In this document: positions 26,108 through 34,687 of the stretch, piece after piece
Layout: each line of letters starts with the position of its first letter
How positions within the stretch are numbered: the first letter of the stretch is position 1
NCBI RefSeq assembly: GCF_001425825.1
Contig: NZ_LMDM01000034.1
Coordinates: 21,294-85,293 of the forward strand
Length of the DNA: 64,000 nt
Source: Rhizobacter sp. Root1238
Lineage (GTDB): Bacteria > Pseudomonadota > Gammaproteobacteria > Burkholderiales > Burkholderiaceae_C
Direction: 5' to 3'
Position numbers and translations under genes: made by a program
Notes under the pieces: generated by a model
The model's database searches: none
The model's input: the letters and a program-made list of their open reading frames with translations, nothing else
What the model was told of the DNA's origin: nothing

Positions 26108-28255
26108 CTACGGCAGCACGGCCGTCGCGGTGGCCTGCTGAATGCGCAGATCCGCATCCCGCTGCAACAGGAAGCGCTGCGCGACCAGCCCGTTCGCTGC
26201 CGCGGTGACCGCGCCGACATAGCCGGCCTGGTTGCCATACAGCGATTCCAGCGACGGCCGCGCATCGCCCGCCGCGAGCCGCGCCGCCTCGGTCGCGTGG
26301 AACGGCAGGTAGCTGCCGGTCAGGCTGGTCAGGTCGACCATGCCCGGCGTCGCGAGGTAGTTGAACTCGATGCTGGTGCCCAGTGGCGCCTGCACCTCGA
26401 CACCGCGGATGCCGGCGGTCGGCATGCCGGTGGCCGCATCCACCTTCGGCACCAGGATCGCGTAGTCGGTGCCGGCCAGCGGCGGCAACTGGGTCGCGAT
26501 GCCGCTCTCGTCCTGCGGCACATACTGCGGACCGAAGTCGAGCACGCGGTAGCCGTTGAACCAGCCGCGGTAGCTGAAATCGGGCACCGCGGTGGCCACG
26601 TTGCCCACCGGCCAGCTCAGCCCCTTGATCGCCGGGAACACCAGCTGGTCGGGCCGCACCAGCGTGCCGGCGGCGATCGACGGCACCTGGCTCGGCGGCG
26701 GTGCGGTGTCGTGCACCACCCAGTCCTCCAGCGCGATGAACAACGCGCGGAAGGTGTCGGTGTGGTGCGCCACCGTGCCGCGCGGGTAGACGCTGTTGGT
26801 CGGCGCGTACAGGATGCTCGCGGTGCCGCCGGCGCCGCCGTGCTGCGTCGCGGTGTAGTAGTAGATGCGAGCGTTGTCCGGCTGCGCCAGGTCGGCGAAG
26901 CCCCAGGCGTCGGTCAGCACCGGCGAGCCCTGCAGCTGCCAGAACTCGGTGCCCGACAGGCCCAGGAAGAACTTCGGGCAGGTGTTGGTGGCGGCGCAGC
27001 GCGTCATCACGCCGCCCTTGCGGCCGGTGAGCGGGTCGACGTAGTCCTTGCCGAGCGCGCGCGGCGCGGTCTGGCCGAACGCGGTGTGGTCGGTGCGGAT
27101 CGCGCCGCCGCCGCCCGGCACCGCGAAGCGCGTGTTGATGTTGGTCTGGCGCGCGGCCACGTGGGCATACAGGCCGTCGAACACCTTGCTGCCGTCCAGC
27201 GCCTGGTTGAAGCCCAGGTGCAGGAAGGTCTTCATCGCGTTGCCCGACTGCGAGGTGCCCTGTCCGATCGCATGCGTGATGCGGCCGGCCAGCGGGTTGG
27301 CCGTGCCGTCGGCATCGGTCGCCTGGTGGCGGAAGAAGCCCACCGTGTCGCGCAGCGCGGCCAGGCCCAGGCCCATCACCTTCGGGTCCTTCGCGACGTA
27401 GACCAGCTCGTACAGGTACGCCGGGTCGAAGCCGCCCTTCAGGCAGACCTTGCTGCCGTCCGGCGTGCCGGGGAACGGATGGGCCGCGGCGTCGCAGGCC
27501 GCGAACTTCCAGTCCGACGGCGCGATCGCGACGCGCGCATCGGTGTCGTTCAGCCGTCGCGTCAACGAATAGCCGGGCAGCGTGTTGTCGAGGCTGGCCG
27601 GTGCGTACGGAATCATCGTGCCGTTGAAGACGCCGCCGGGCAGCGTCATCACCGGTGTCGCGGCCGCGGGCACCAGCTCGCTGCGGTAGGTGCCGGTGAT
27701 GGCCGAGCCGTCCTTGTTGACAGCCACCGGCACCGTGAGCGTGAGCCGCGCCGCGCTGCTCTTCGGCACGTCGCCCTGCCAGGCCGAATACAGCAGCACG
27801 TAGCCGCGTTCGAAGAACACCGCGTCGCTCGGCACCGCCGCCGGGTTCGGCATCGTCAGGATGTTGCCGCGGTTCGGCGCGTCGTAGCGCAGCACGCCGC
27901 TGGCCTTGCCCATGTCCTTCGGCTTCAGCAGCACGAACTCGGCGCTGTACTCGACCATGCCGCGCGCATTGACCGGCGCGAGCGCCAGGTCCTGGATGAC
28001 GGCGTTGTGCGCGTCCTTCGGATCGACCTCGCCGCGCAGCGTGCCGCTGAGTTTCTCGTAGGCGCCGACGCTGCCGTAGCTGCCGGCGACGTCTTCGGTG
28101 GCGGTGATGCTGAGGTGGACCTGCGGCGTGGCCGATGCGGGCGCGGGGGCAGGCGCGGCTGAAGTGCCATCGCTGCCACCGCAGCCGGCCAGCGAGGTCG
28201 CCAACGAGGCCGCCAGCGCGAGCGCCGCCAGCCGCCTGGAATCGAAGCGTGTCAT
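26108..28255 (-). CDS. Large exported lipoprotein of the alpha/beta hydrolase-domain family
   Basis: The 715-aa product has a lipoprotein signal (ALAASLATSLAGCGGSDG), an Ala/Pro linker and a long body. HAIGQGTSQSGNAMKTFLHLGFN at about 330-352 holds the nucleophile-type G-x-S-x-S/G elbow of the Abhydrolase_10-type family, and PRGTVAHHTDTFRALFIALEDWV with TQHGGAGG are further conserved pieces. These proteins are poorly characterised, presumed secreted esterases or hydrolases, and frequent in betaproteobacteria. It is convergent with the AraC gene. A Bug receptor gene lies 91 bases upstream on the same strand, which may supply or take up a product. Substrate unknown. Confidence 0.72.
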   Translation of the reverse strand: MTRFDSRRLAALALAASLATSLAGCGGSDGTSAAPAPAPASATPQVHLSITATEDVAGSYGSVGAYEKLSGTLRGEVDPKDAHNAVIQDLALAPVNARGMVEYSAEFVLLKPKDMGKASGVLRYDAPNRGNILTMPNPAAVPSDAVFFERGYVLLYSAWQGDVPKSSAARLTLTVPVAVNKDGSAITGTYRSELVPAAATPVMTLPGGVFNGTMIPYAPASLDNTLPGYSLTRRLNDTDARVAIAPSDWKFAACDAAAHPFPGTPDGSKVCLKGGFDPAYLYELVYVAKDPKVMGLGLAALRDTVGFFRHQATDADGTANPLAGRITHAIGQGTSQSGNAMKTFLHLGFNQALDGSKVFDGLYAHVAARQTNINTRFAVPGGGGAIRTDHTAFGQTAPRALGKDYVDPLTGRKGGVMTRCAATNTCPKFFLGLSGTEFWQLQGSPVLTDAWGFADLAQPDNARIYYYTATQHGGAGGTASILYAPTNSVYPRGTVAHHTDTFRALFIALEDWVVHDTAPPPSQVPSIAAGTLVRPDQLVFPAIKGLSWPVGNVATAVPDFSYRGWFNGYRVLDFGPQYVPQDESGIATQLPPLAGTDYAILVPKVDAATGMPTAGIRGVEVQAPLGTSIEFNYLATPGMVDLTSLTGSYLPFHATEAARLAAGDARPSLESLYGNQAGYVGAVTAAANGLVAQRFLLQRDADLRIQQATATAVLP

Positions 28256-28346
28256 GTTGTCTCCTGTCGGTTGAAAAGGCTCCGCCCCGGGGCGCTCTGG
28301 CGGCGCCCGCTGCAGGGAGGCGAAGGGATGCGCCGAAGCGCTGGAA

Positions 28347-29327
28347 TCACTCGGGTTCGATGCCGGCGGCCTTGATGACCTTGCCCCACTTCTGGGTCTC
28401 GGTCGCCTGGAAGGCGGCGAGTCCCTCCGGCGTGGTCGTGAACGGCACCGAGCCGCTGTTGTCGAAGAAGCTCTTCGCGGCGGCGCTGCCGGTGCCGGCC
28501 ACCAGCAGCTCGCGCAGCCGCTGCACCACCGCCGCGGGCGTGCCGGCCGGCACATAGGCCGCGAACCAGTAGCCCATGTCGTAGCCCTTCACGCCGGCCT
28601 CGTCGATGGTCGGCACCTCGGGCAGCAGCGTCGAGCGTTGCGCGGTCGAGATGCCGAGCGCACGCAGCTTGCCGGCCTTGACCTGCGGCACGCCGGTGGA
28701 GGTGTCGGTGATCATCAGGTCGATCTGGCCGCCGAGCAGGTCGGTGATCGCGAGCGGGTTGCTCTTGTACGGCACGTGCAGCAGGTCGACGTGCGCCATC
28801 TGCTTGAACAGCTCGCCGGCGACGCGGCTCGACGAACTGCCGCTGCCGAAGCTCAGCTTGCCCGGCTGCTGCTTCGCCGCGGCGAGCACGTCGGCCACGG
28901 TTTTGTATGGCGAGCTCGCATTCACCACCATCACCTGCCCGCCCTTGCCGAGCCCGGTGACCGGCACGAAATCCTTCACCGGGTCGTACGGCAGCTTCTT
29001 GTAGAGGTGCTCGTTGGCCGCGTGCGTGGTGTTGGTGGTGATCAGCACGGTGTAGCCGTCGGGCGCGGCGCGGGCCACGCTCTGCGCCGCCAGCATGCCG
29101 CTCGCGCCGGCCTTGTTGTCGACGACGACCGCCTGCTTCGTGTCGACGGTGATCGACTGGCCGAGCGCGCGCGCCAGCTGGTCGGTCGCGCTGCCGGCCG
29201 CGAACGGCACGATGAAGGTGATCGGCTTGGCAGGCCAGGCCGGGGCTTGCGCCTGCGCAGCGAGCGGCAGGCCGGCGAACGCCGAGAGCGCCAGCGCGGT
29301 CGCGAGCAGGGAGCGGTACTTCGTCAT
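28347..29327 (-). CDS. Bug-family tripartite tricarboxylate transporter receptor (AtuA locus)
   Basis: The 326-aa periplasmic binding protein has a Sec signal peptide (SLLATALALSAFAGLPLAAQA) and Bug blocks WPAKPITFIVPFAAGSATD, NKAGASGMLAAQSVA, VPYKSNPLAITDLLGGQIDLM and AGKLRALGIST. ATG 29327 follows a GGAGAC site; another ATG six codons earlier is possible. No membrane subunits are near, so it is another orphan receptor. It is encoded downstream of the AtuA-type genes on the same strand, with a short gap of 14 bases, and probably belongs to that operon. The ligand may be a branched or aromatic carboxylate; unproven. Confidence 0.88.
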   Translation of the reverse strand: MTKYRSLLATALALSAFAGLPLAAQAQAPAWPAKPITFIVPFAAGSATDQLARALGQSITVDTKQAVVVDNKAGASGMLAAQSVARAAPDGYTVLITTNTTHAANEHLYKKLPYDPVKDFVPVTGLGKGGQVMVVNASSPYKTVADVLAAAKQQPGKLSFGSGSSSSRVAGELFKQMAHVDLLHVPYKSNPLAITDLLGGQIDLMITDTSTGVPQVKAGKLRALGISTAQRSTLLPEVPTIDEAGVKGYDMGYWFAAYVPAGTPAAVVQRLRELLVAGTGSAAAKSFFDNSGSVPFTTTPEGLAAFQATETQKWGKVIKAAGIEPE

Positions 29328-29341
29328 CGTTTGTCTCCGGT

Positions 29342-29737
29342 TCATAGGTTGGATTCGTCGGGATCGAGCGGTGGCCCGGCCAGCAGCGGCACGAGGTCGC
29401 GTGGCACGCGCAGCGGCAGTTCCAGCAGCAGGAACGACAAGGCCTTGCCGTGGCCGTCGAGGTTCAGCGCACCGTTGACGCCGCCGTCGAGCACCTCGTC
29501 GAGCACGAAGTTCATCGCATGCAGCTTCGGCAGCAGGTGGCGCACGATGCGGCCGGGCCGGCGGTGCGCGAACTGGCCGCGCACCGCGTCTTCATCGATC
29601 TGTTCGACCAGCAGCGCCCACAGCTGCGGATGCCAGGCGATCAGGCTGATGTTGGCGCGGTCGCCCTTGTCGCCGGTGCGCGCATGCGCGGCGCGGTAGA
29701 GCGGCACCACGAGGTCGCGGTCGTGATCGATGCTCAT
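29342..29737 (-). CDS. Small AtuA-like C-terminal-domain protein
   Basis: The 131-aa product matches the small domain that follows DUF1446 in AtuA-type proteins: VPLYRAAHARTGDKGDRANISLIAW near the start, YGR-like FAHRRPGRIVRHLLPKLHAMNFVLDEVLDGGVNGALNLDGHGKALS in the middle. In many organisms this piece is fused to DUF1446; here it is a separate gene whose start overlaps the larger one by ATGA. The two probably form one enzyme. Chemistry is not established. Confidence 0.8.
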   Translation of the reverse strand: MSIDHDRDLVVPLYRAAHARTGDKGDRANISLIAWHPQLWALLVEQIDEDAVRGQFAHRRPGRIVRHLLPKLHAMNFVLDEVLDGGVNGALNLDGHGKALSFLLLELPLRVPRDLVPLLAGPPLDPDESNL

Positions 29738-31101
29738 GCCGCACCCGCCTCGGTCGGCAGCAACGCGAAGGCGGCATCGACGCGCTCGCGCGGCACGCTG
29801 CAGCTCGCGATGCCGAGGCGGCGCCGCAGCGCGGTGCGCACGCCGCCGCCGCCGGCCGGACCACAGGTGTAGAGGGCGGTCACCTCGCGTGCGAGGCGCT
29901 CGGCCTGCCGGCGCTCGGCATGCTGCAGCGCGACGCGCAAGCGCACGTCGCGGCCGTCGTGCCCGACTGCGTGGCCTTGCCAGGTGCCGGCGTCGTCGCC
30001 GAACACGCTGCTGACGCCGATCAGGTCCGCACGCAGCGTCCCCAGTCCGTGCAACCGCTCCCGCAGCACCTCGGCCGCGAGCCGCGCACGCGCCTCGGCG
30101 CGCGGGCCGGCGTACGAGATCTCGCCTTCGGCCAGCCAGCCGGTCTCGTGGCAGACGTTCACCTTCAGCTGCGCCGGCCGCGCATGGCCGCGCACGCCGC
30201 TGAGCCGCACGCGGTCGGGGCCGAGCTGCTGCACCTGCGCGTCGCCGATGTCGGCGACCACGTCGGGCGTCAGGTACGCGAAGGGGTCGTGCACCTCGTA
30301 GAGCAACTGCTCCTTCACGGTGTGCTCGTCGATGCGGCCGCCGGTGCCGGCTGGCTTCGTGATGACGCAGCCGCCGTCGGCGTCGATCTCGGCGATCGGG
30401 TAGCCGAGCGTCGCGAGGCCCGGCACGTCCTTGTAGCCCGGGTCGGCGTAGTAGCCGCCGCTGACCTGCGCGCCGCATTCGAGCAGGTGCCCGGCCATCG
30501 TGGCGCCGGCGATGCGGTCCCAGTCGTCGCGCGCCCAACCGAAGTGCGCCAGCGCCGGCCCGACCGTCAGCGACGGATCGGCGACCCGGCCGCAGACGAC
30601 GATCTCGGCGCCGGCCAGCAGCGCATCGGCGATCGCCTCGGCGCCGAGGTAGGCATTGGCAGCCACGACCTGCAGCCCGTCGCCCTGGCGGCCCAGCGCA
30701 TCGAGCAGCAGGCCGCGGTGCGCGTCGCCGGCGAGGTCGTCGCCCGACACCACTGCGATGCGCGGCATGCGCAGGCCGAGTTCGCCGGCCAGCGCCGCGA
30801 TGCGCCGTGCGGCGCCCGATGGGTTGGCCGCGCCGAAGTTGCTGACGATGCGCACGCCGCCGGCCAGGCAGCGCGCAAGCACCGGCCGCAGCAAGTCGTC
30901 GAGCAGCGGTTCGTAGCCGCCCTGCGGATCGTCGTGGCGCGCCAGCTGGGCCAGTGCCAGCGTGCGCTCGGCCAGCGTCTCGAAGATCAGCACGGCCGGG
31001 CCGCCGGCGGCGATCAGCGCGTCGACGACCGGGCCGGCCGCATCGGTGCGGTCGCCCGAGAAGCCGGCGGCGCAGCCGATGCGCAAGGGGGTGCGATTCA
31101 T
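29734..31101 (-). CDS. DUF1446 / AtuA-family protein (acyclic terpene utilisation type)
   Basis: The 455-aa product has the DUF1446 start (IGCAAGFSGDRTDAAGPVVDALI), KVNVCHETGWLAEGEISYAG and ALYTCGPAGGGGVRTALRRR near the end. AtuA is needed for citronellol/geraniol breakdown in Pseudomonas, but most DUF1446 proteins occur in unassigned catabolic loci. Here it leads an operon (DUF1446, small domain, Bug receptor) divergent from a LysR gene. No geranyl-CoA carboxylase or other atu genes are adjacent, so a terpene role is not supported by context, although the leucine carboxylase near by is a distant relative of AtuCF. Confidence 0.85.
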   Translation of the reverse strand: MNRTPLRIGCAAGFSGDRTDAAGPVVDALIAAGGPAVLIFETLAERTLALAQLARHDDPQGGYEPLLDDLLRPVLARCLAGGVRIVSNFGAANPSGAARRIAALAGELGLRMPRIAVVSGDDLAGDAHRGLLLDALGRQGDGLQVVAANAYLGAEAIADALLAGAEIVVCGRVADPSLTVGPALAHFGWARDDWDRIAGATMAGHLLECGAQVSGGYYADPGYKDVPGLATLGYPIAEIDADGGCVITKPAGTGGRIDEHTVKEQLLYEVHDPFAYLTPDVVADIGDAQVQQLGPDRVRLSGVRGHARPAQLKVNVCHETGWLAEGEISYAGPRAEARARLAAEVLRERLHGLGTLRADLIGVSSVFGDDAGTWQGHAVGHDGRDVRLRVALQHAERRQAERLAREVTALYTCGPAGGGGVRTALRRRLGIASCSVPRERVDAAFALLPTEAGAA

Positions 31102-31168
31102 GTGTCTCCTGCTGGCGCGGTCATGGCCGCGCGTCTGGTGTCAAGCCTGGTGGCGACTGTAGGCAGCG

Positions 31169-31189
31169 GCGATTAATATGGGAATTCGC
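31169..31189. promoter_or_regulatory. Candidate LysR-type operator between AtuA and LysR genes
   Basis: GCGATTAATATGGGAATTCGC is an imperfect inverted repeat with an AT-rich centre that holds the T-N11-A spacing of LysR sites. It lies in the 111-bp divergent intergenic region, 24 bp before the LysR start. It is a plausible site for autoregulation and activation of the AtuA operon. Confidence 0.4.
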
Positions 31190-31212
31190 TTTTTTCGATG
31201 AGTTGATCTGCA

Positions 31213-32172
31213 ATGCAAATGAATGTGTCGACCCGCCAGCTGCGCGCCTTCGTGCTGCTGGCCGCGCAGCGCAACTTCACCCGCGCCGCGGCGGCGATGC
31301 ACCTGTCGCAGCCGGCCTTCAGCGCGCTGATCCGCCAGCTCGAAGAGGCGCTCGGGCTGCGGCTGTTCGACCGCAGCACGCGCTCGGTCGAGCTGACGGC
31401 CGAGGGCCGCGAGTTCGAGCTGTCGGCGCGCCGCGTGCTCGACGAGTTCGACGGCGCGCTGGCCGGCGTGCGCGACCAGGCCGCGCGGCGGCGCGGGCGG
31501 GTGTCGATTGCGCTGCTGCCGTCGCTCGCCGCCGGCTGGCTGCCGCCGGTGCTGGCCGAGTTCCGCACCGCGTACCCGGGCATCGAGCTGCAGGTGGCCG
31601 ATGTGTTGTCGGAGCCTTGCATCGAACTCGTGCGCAGCGGGCAGGCCGACTTCGCGCTCGCGGCGACGCGGGCCGAGACGCCCGAGCTGCGCGCCGAGCC
31701 GTTCTGCAGCGACGACTTCCACCTGGTGTGCCCCGCCCGCCATCCGCTGGCGAAGCTCGCCGAGGTGCGGCCGAAGGACGTCGCGGCCTGGCCCTTCATC
31801 CACCTGTCGCGCACCTCGAGTGTGCGGCAGTACCTCGATGCCGCGACCCATCCGCAGGTGATGAACGCGGTGCTCGAAGTCGACCAGCTGGCCACCGTGA
31901 TGGGCATGGTGCGCGCGGGGCTGGGCGTCAGCATCGTGCCGTGGCTGACGCTGTTCCACTTCAAGGCGCCGGGGGTGGTCACGCGGCCGCTGGCGTGGGC
32001 CGGGCTGCAGCGGCAGCTCTACCTGGTGCGGCGGCGCGACCGCGGGCTGTCGGTGGCGGCGCAGGGGCTGTACGAGTGGGTGATGGCGCGACCGCCTGAA
32101 GGCACGAAGGCAGCGACCAGGATCGGCCGCGTTCCTGCCGTCACCCGCAGGAAGCCGACCCGCAGCCCGTGA
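31213..32172 (+). CDS. LysR-family transcriptional regulator
   Basis: The 319-aa regulator has an N-terminal winged helix (LRAFVLLAAQRNFTRAAAAMHLSQPAFSALIRQLEEALGLRLFDRSTRSVELT) and a type 2 periplasmic-binding-like effector domain (about 95-300) with LVCPARHPLAKLAEV and VRAGLGVSIVPWL. It is divergent from the AtuA/Bug operon, the usual arrangement for control of that operon. The effector is probably an intermediate or import substrate of the locus; unknown. The C-terminal 20 residues are basic and look disordered. Confidence 0.92.
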   Translation: MQMNVSTRQLRAFVLLAAQRNFTRAAAAMHLSQPAFSALIRQLEEALGLRLFDRSTRSVELTAEGREFELSARRVLDEFDGALAGVRDQAARRRGRVSIALLPSLAAGWLPPVLAEFRTAYPGIELQVADVLSEPCIELVRSGQADFALAATRAETPELRAEPFCSDDFHLVCPARHPLAKLAEVRPKDVAAWPFIHLSRTSSVRQYLDAATHPQVMNAVLEVDQLATVMGMVRAGLGVSIVPWLTLFHFKAPGVVTRPLAWAGLQRQLYLVRRRDRGLSVAAQGLYEWVMARPPEGTKAATRIGRVPAVTRRKPTRSP

Positions 32173-32184
32173 TCCGGGGCTTGA

Positions 32185-32790
32185 TCAGAACGGTCCGCGC
32201 TCCAGCCAGCGCTCGATCTGCGGACGCCGGTCATTGCCCCAGAACGGCTCGCCATCCAGCACGAAGAACGGCGCGCCGAACACGCCGGCCGCAACCGCCG
32301 CGTCGTTGACTTCGCGCAAGCGGTTCTTCCAGGCCGGATCCGTCCAGACGCGCTCTGCGCCGCCGGGTTCGAAGCCGAGCTGGGCGGCCAATCCGGCCAG
32401 CGCGGCGGCATCGCCGAGATCGGTGCCTTGCGTGAAGTACGCGCGCAGGCACAGGCGGGCCCAGGCCACCGCGCGTGCCGGGTCGTCGGCGTGCAGGAAC
32501 CAGAACACCCGTGCCGCGTTCTGCGTCGCGATCGGAAACTTCGCCGGGATCGCGAGTGGCACGCCGGCGAAGCGCGCCGAGCGCTCGAAGTCGTGCAGCG
32601 AGTACTCGCGCTTGATCGGGTGCGAGACGGGGCTCTTCAATTCGGCCGCCTGGAACACCGCGCCGAGCATCACCGCCTTCCATTCGACCGTGCGGCCGTG
32701 GCGCGCGGCCAGCGCCTCGATCCATTCGGAGGCGATGTAGGAGTACGGGGACGAGAAGTCGAAGTAGAAGTCGATGGGGGTGGCGTTCAT
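32185..32790 (-). CDS. 2-hydroxychromene-2-carboxylate isomerase family protein (DsbA fold)
   Basis: The 201-aa protein has FYFDFSSPYSYIASEWIEAL with the catalytic-type Ser, LKSPVSHPIKREYSLHDFERSARFAGVPL and VFGAPFFVLDGEPFWGNDR, the conserved blocks of the HCCA isomerase / GST-kappa group. It is a second, only distantly similar copy of the gene at 14339. Its start overlaps the stop of the acetyltransferase gene upstream (ATGA). Family members act with glutathione on aromatic acids; here there is no naphthalene-type pathway around it, so the role is open. Confidence 0.87.
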   Translation of the reverse strand: MNATPIDFYFDFSSPYSYIASEWIEALAARHGRTVEWKAVMLGAVFQAAELKSPVSHPIKREYSLHDFERSARFAGVPLAIPAKFPIATQNAARVFWFLHADDPARAVAWARLCLRAYFTQGTDLGDAAALAGLAAQLGFEPGGAERVWTDPAWKNRLREVNDAAVAAGVFGAPFFVLDGEPFWGNDRRPQIERWLERGPF

Positions 32791-33389
32791 GGCAGAAGTG
32801 ACTCCGGTCGATCGCGGGCGACGAGGCCCAGGTAGTCGTCGAGGCCCGAGCTGCCCAGCGGCTTCACGAGGACCCTGACGGCGTGGCTGCTGTCGCCGAG
32901 CTGTGTTCCCGTGCGGCGCCGGACTTCGACATAACCCTGCCGCTCCCAGAAACGCTCAGCCCGGGTGTTGCCGACGACGGCGCCGAGGCGGATCCACAGC
33001 GCGCCCTGCGCCTTCAGCCAGGCTTCGAGAGCTTGGTACAACGAGGGAGCGGTTCCCGACCCGTGGAGCGAAGTGGCGACGATGAACAGGCCGATGTGCC
33101 AGACATGGCGTGCCAGCAGGTTCGACGTGATCGATGCCATTGCGATCAAGCCGCCGGTGGGGTCATGGAAGCCGATGATGAAGGCGTCGTCGAACGGCAT
33201 CCCCGCCGGCGGGCGGTCTTCGAACTCCTGCCGGGCTTCGTCGGGCCGCGGCGGCATGCCGTTGACCGCAACGAAGTAGCCGGGATTGGCGTCGAAGAAC
33301 GCCTGCAGCGCCGGCAGGTCGGAGTCGGTCAGCTTCCAGCCCGCGGCTCCCGGGGTGGTGAAGAGGCGATGCGATGGTGAGAGTTCCAT
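32787..33389 (-). CDS. GNAT-family N-acetyltransferase
   Basis: The product is about 200 aa from the ATG near 33389. IGLFIVATSLHGSGTAPSLYQALEAWLKAQGALWIRLGAVVGNTRAERFWERQGYVEVRRR is the acetyl-CoA-binding half of the GNAT fold: beta4, a loop with G-S-G-T-A in the place of Q/R-x-x-G-x-G/A, and the N-x-R-A-x-x-F-W motif. The acceptor is unknown. A longer frame from a TTG 23 codons upstream is possible but less likely. Composition is somewhat less GC-biased than in the operons on either side. Confidence 0.82.
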   Translation of the reverse strand: MELSPSHRLFTTPGAAGWKLTDSDLPALQAFFDANPGYFVAVNGMPPRPDEARQEFEDRPPAGMPFDDAFIIGFHDPTGGLIAMASITSNLLARHVWHIGLFIVATSLHGSGTAPSLYQALEAWLKAQGALWIRLGAVVGNTRAERFWERQGYVEVRRRTGTQLGDSSHAVRVLVKPLGSSGLDDYLGLVARDRPESLLP

Positions 33390-33420
33390 GTCGCTGCAGA
33401 TGGCGAGAGGTTCGTCGTTG

Positions 33421-33816
33421 CTACGCGAGGTCCGTGCGCGACAGGTGCTCGGCCACAACGGAAGCGATCCACAGGCATGCCGCGAACGACACCGAAATCC
33501 TCAGCCAGAACACGCGGCTGGAAACCTTGCCGAACTTCTTCTCGATGAAGAAACCGACAACGGCCACCAGCAGGAAGGCGCTGGCGATGGTGAGGCAGGG
33601 ATCGGGCGACACGTGCCGCAGCGCATGCACCATCACGGCAATCCACAGCAGCAGTTCGGCCAAGTCCTCCATCCGTTCGAGGACGAACAGCGCATCGGCA
33701 GACAGCGGCCGCTTCGCCGCCGCCAGGAAGCTGCTGATGAACTTGGAGACGAACGAGGCGAGGTTGGAGCCGATGAAAAAGGCGCCGGCGTAGCTGAGGG
33801 TGTGAAGGGCGTTCAA
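33421..33816 (-). CDS. Hypothetical membrane protein
   Basis: I do not recognise this 131-aa product. It has about three hydrophobic helices: LHTLSYAGAFFIGSNLASFV, LAELLLWIAVMVHALRHV with the following CLTIASAFLLVAVVGFFI, and ISVSFAACLWIASVVA. A basic, lysine-rich loop (KRPLSAD; EKKFGKV) lies between. No signal for a particular family is visible. It ends 32 bases before the acetyltransferase start and follows the DUF1016 gene by 6 bases, so the three may be co-transcribed. Confidence 0.65.
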   Translation of the reverse strand: MNALHTLSYAGAFFIGSNLASFVSKFISSFLAAAKRPLSADALFVLERMEDLAELLLWIAVMVHALRHVSPDPCLTIASAFLLVAVVGFFIEKKFGKVSSRVFWLRISVSFAACLWIASVVAEHLSRTDLA

Positions 33817-33822
33817 GTCGAC

Positions 33823-34683
33823 TTACCCCAATTCCGGTTTGGCGTCCGACAAGCGTTGCCGTGCATTCGCGATGGATCTGTGCAAGGTCTCTCGCAGGCT
33901 CTCTTGCGAAGGCAGCACTGTCAGGTACTCCGCCACATGGATGCCGCTCTTGTCGAGCTCGAGCAACTCGATCTGTTCCTGCTTTTTTCCAGTGCACAAG
34001 ATGATGCCCAACGGCAAATTTTCCCCAGGTTCCTGCTCATGCTTTGCAAGCCAACGCAGGTACAGCTCCAGGATGGCGTCTTCCAGGTCCTTTTCCAGGT
34101 AGCGGTCGTTGAGCCCCAGGAAGTCGAGCAGGTACGGATCTTTCAGCAACACCGCCGGCGTCGGCTGCTGCTCGTGCCGCAACGCATCGAGATCGTGCCG
34201 GATCGTTTCGTCGGGCTTGCGGCTCAGGGCGGAACGCTCGTACAGCAGCGACTGCATGCGATCCTGCAACTGGCGGGAGGACCAGGTTTCAAGACGACAC
34301 AGCTCGATGTAGAAATCGCGCTTGAGCGGGTCGTCGAGGTAGATCAGTGACTTCAAATGGGTCCAGCTCAATTGTCTCCGCAGTGCGGAGACAGTTGATT
34401 CCTCCGGAAAAACCTGCGCAAAGCGAACCATGTGGTGCATGTTCTTCGCAGAAAACCCGCGACCACAGTCAACGGTCAATTGTCTCGCCAGCGCGGAGAC
34501 AATCTCCTCGCCATACCCGGCGCGTTGGCTGCCCAGAATCTCGCGATGGACGCGCCGGCCGACCTGCCAGTACAGCCAGGTCAACTCGGCGTTGACGGCC
34601 GCCGCCGTTCGCAGGCGGGCCTGCGCGATCAGTTGGCGCACTTCGGCGATCAACGCAGCAGGCGCAGTGGACAGGCTGGTCAT
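33823..34683 (-). CDS. DUF1016/YhcG family protein lacking the PDDEXK nuclease core
   Basis: The 286-aa product has an intact N-terminal DUF1016 helical domain (LTWLYWQVGRRVHREIL, YGEEIVSALARQLT, GFSAKNMHHMVRFAQVFP, LSWTHLKSLIYLDDPLKRDFY) and the linker DPYLLDFLGLNDRYLEKDLEDAILE. In normal members this is followed by about 60 residues (FLLELG-GF-F-RQ, FY-DLLFYHR, V-IELK-G-F) that hold the PDDEXK metal site. Here ILE joins directly to LYLRWLAKHEQEPGENLPLGIILCTGK near residue 206. The frame is intact, so this is a clean internal deletion, and the product should bind its target but not cut DNA. YhcG-type proteins are linked to mobile elements and DNA repair or defence. Composition is less GC-rich than its neighbours. 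Confidence 0.85.
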   Translation of the reverse strand: MTSLSTAPAALIAEVRQLIAQARLRTAAAVNAELTWLYWQVGRRVHREILGSQRAGYGEEIVSALARQLTVDCGRGFSAKNMHHMVRFAQVFPEESTVSALRRQLSWTHLKSLIYLDDPLKRDFYIELCRLETWSSRQLQDRMQSLLYERSALSRKPDETIRHDLDALRHEQQPTPAVLLKDPYLLDFLGLNDRYLEKDLEDAILELYLRWLAKHEQEPGENLPLGIILCTGKKQEQIELLELDKSGIHVAEYLTVLPSQESLRETLHRSIANARQRLSDAKPELG

Positions 34684-34687
34684 TCAA

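Noticed and set aside
29734-31101. Calling the locus a terpene (atu) degradation cluster
   Set aside because: Only the DUF1446 pair is present. The carboxylase, citronellyl-CoA dehydrogenase and other atu genes are absent near by, and the carboxylase at 17858-24942 has leucine-type motifs.
32161-32184. AGCCC/GGGCT hairpin as terminator after the LysR gene
   Set aside because: Only five base pairs, overlaps the coding end and has no T-run.
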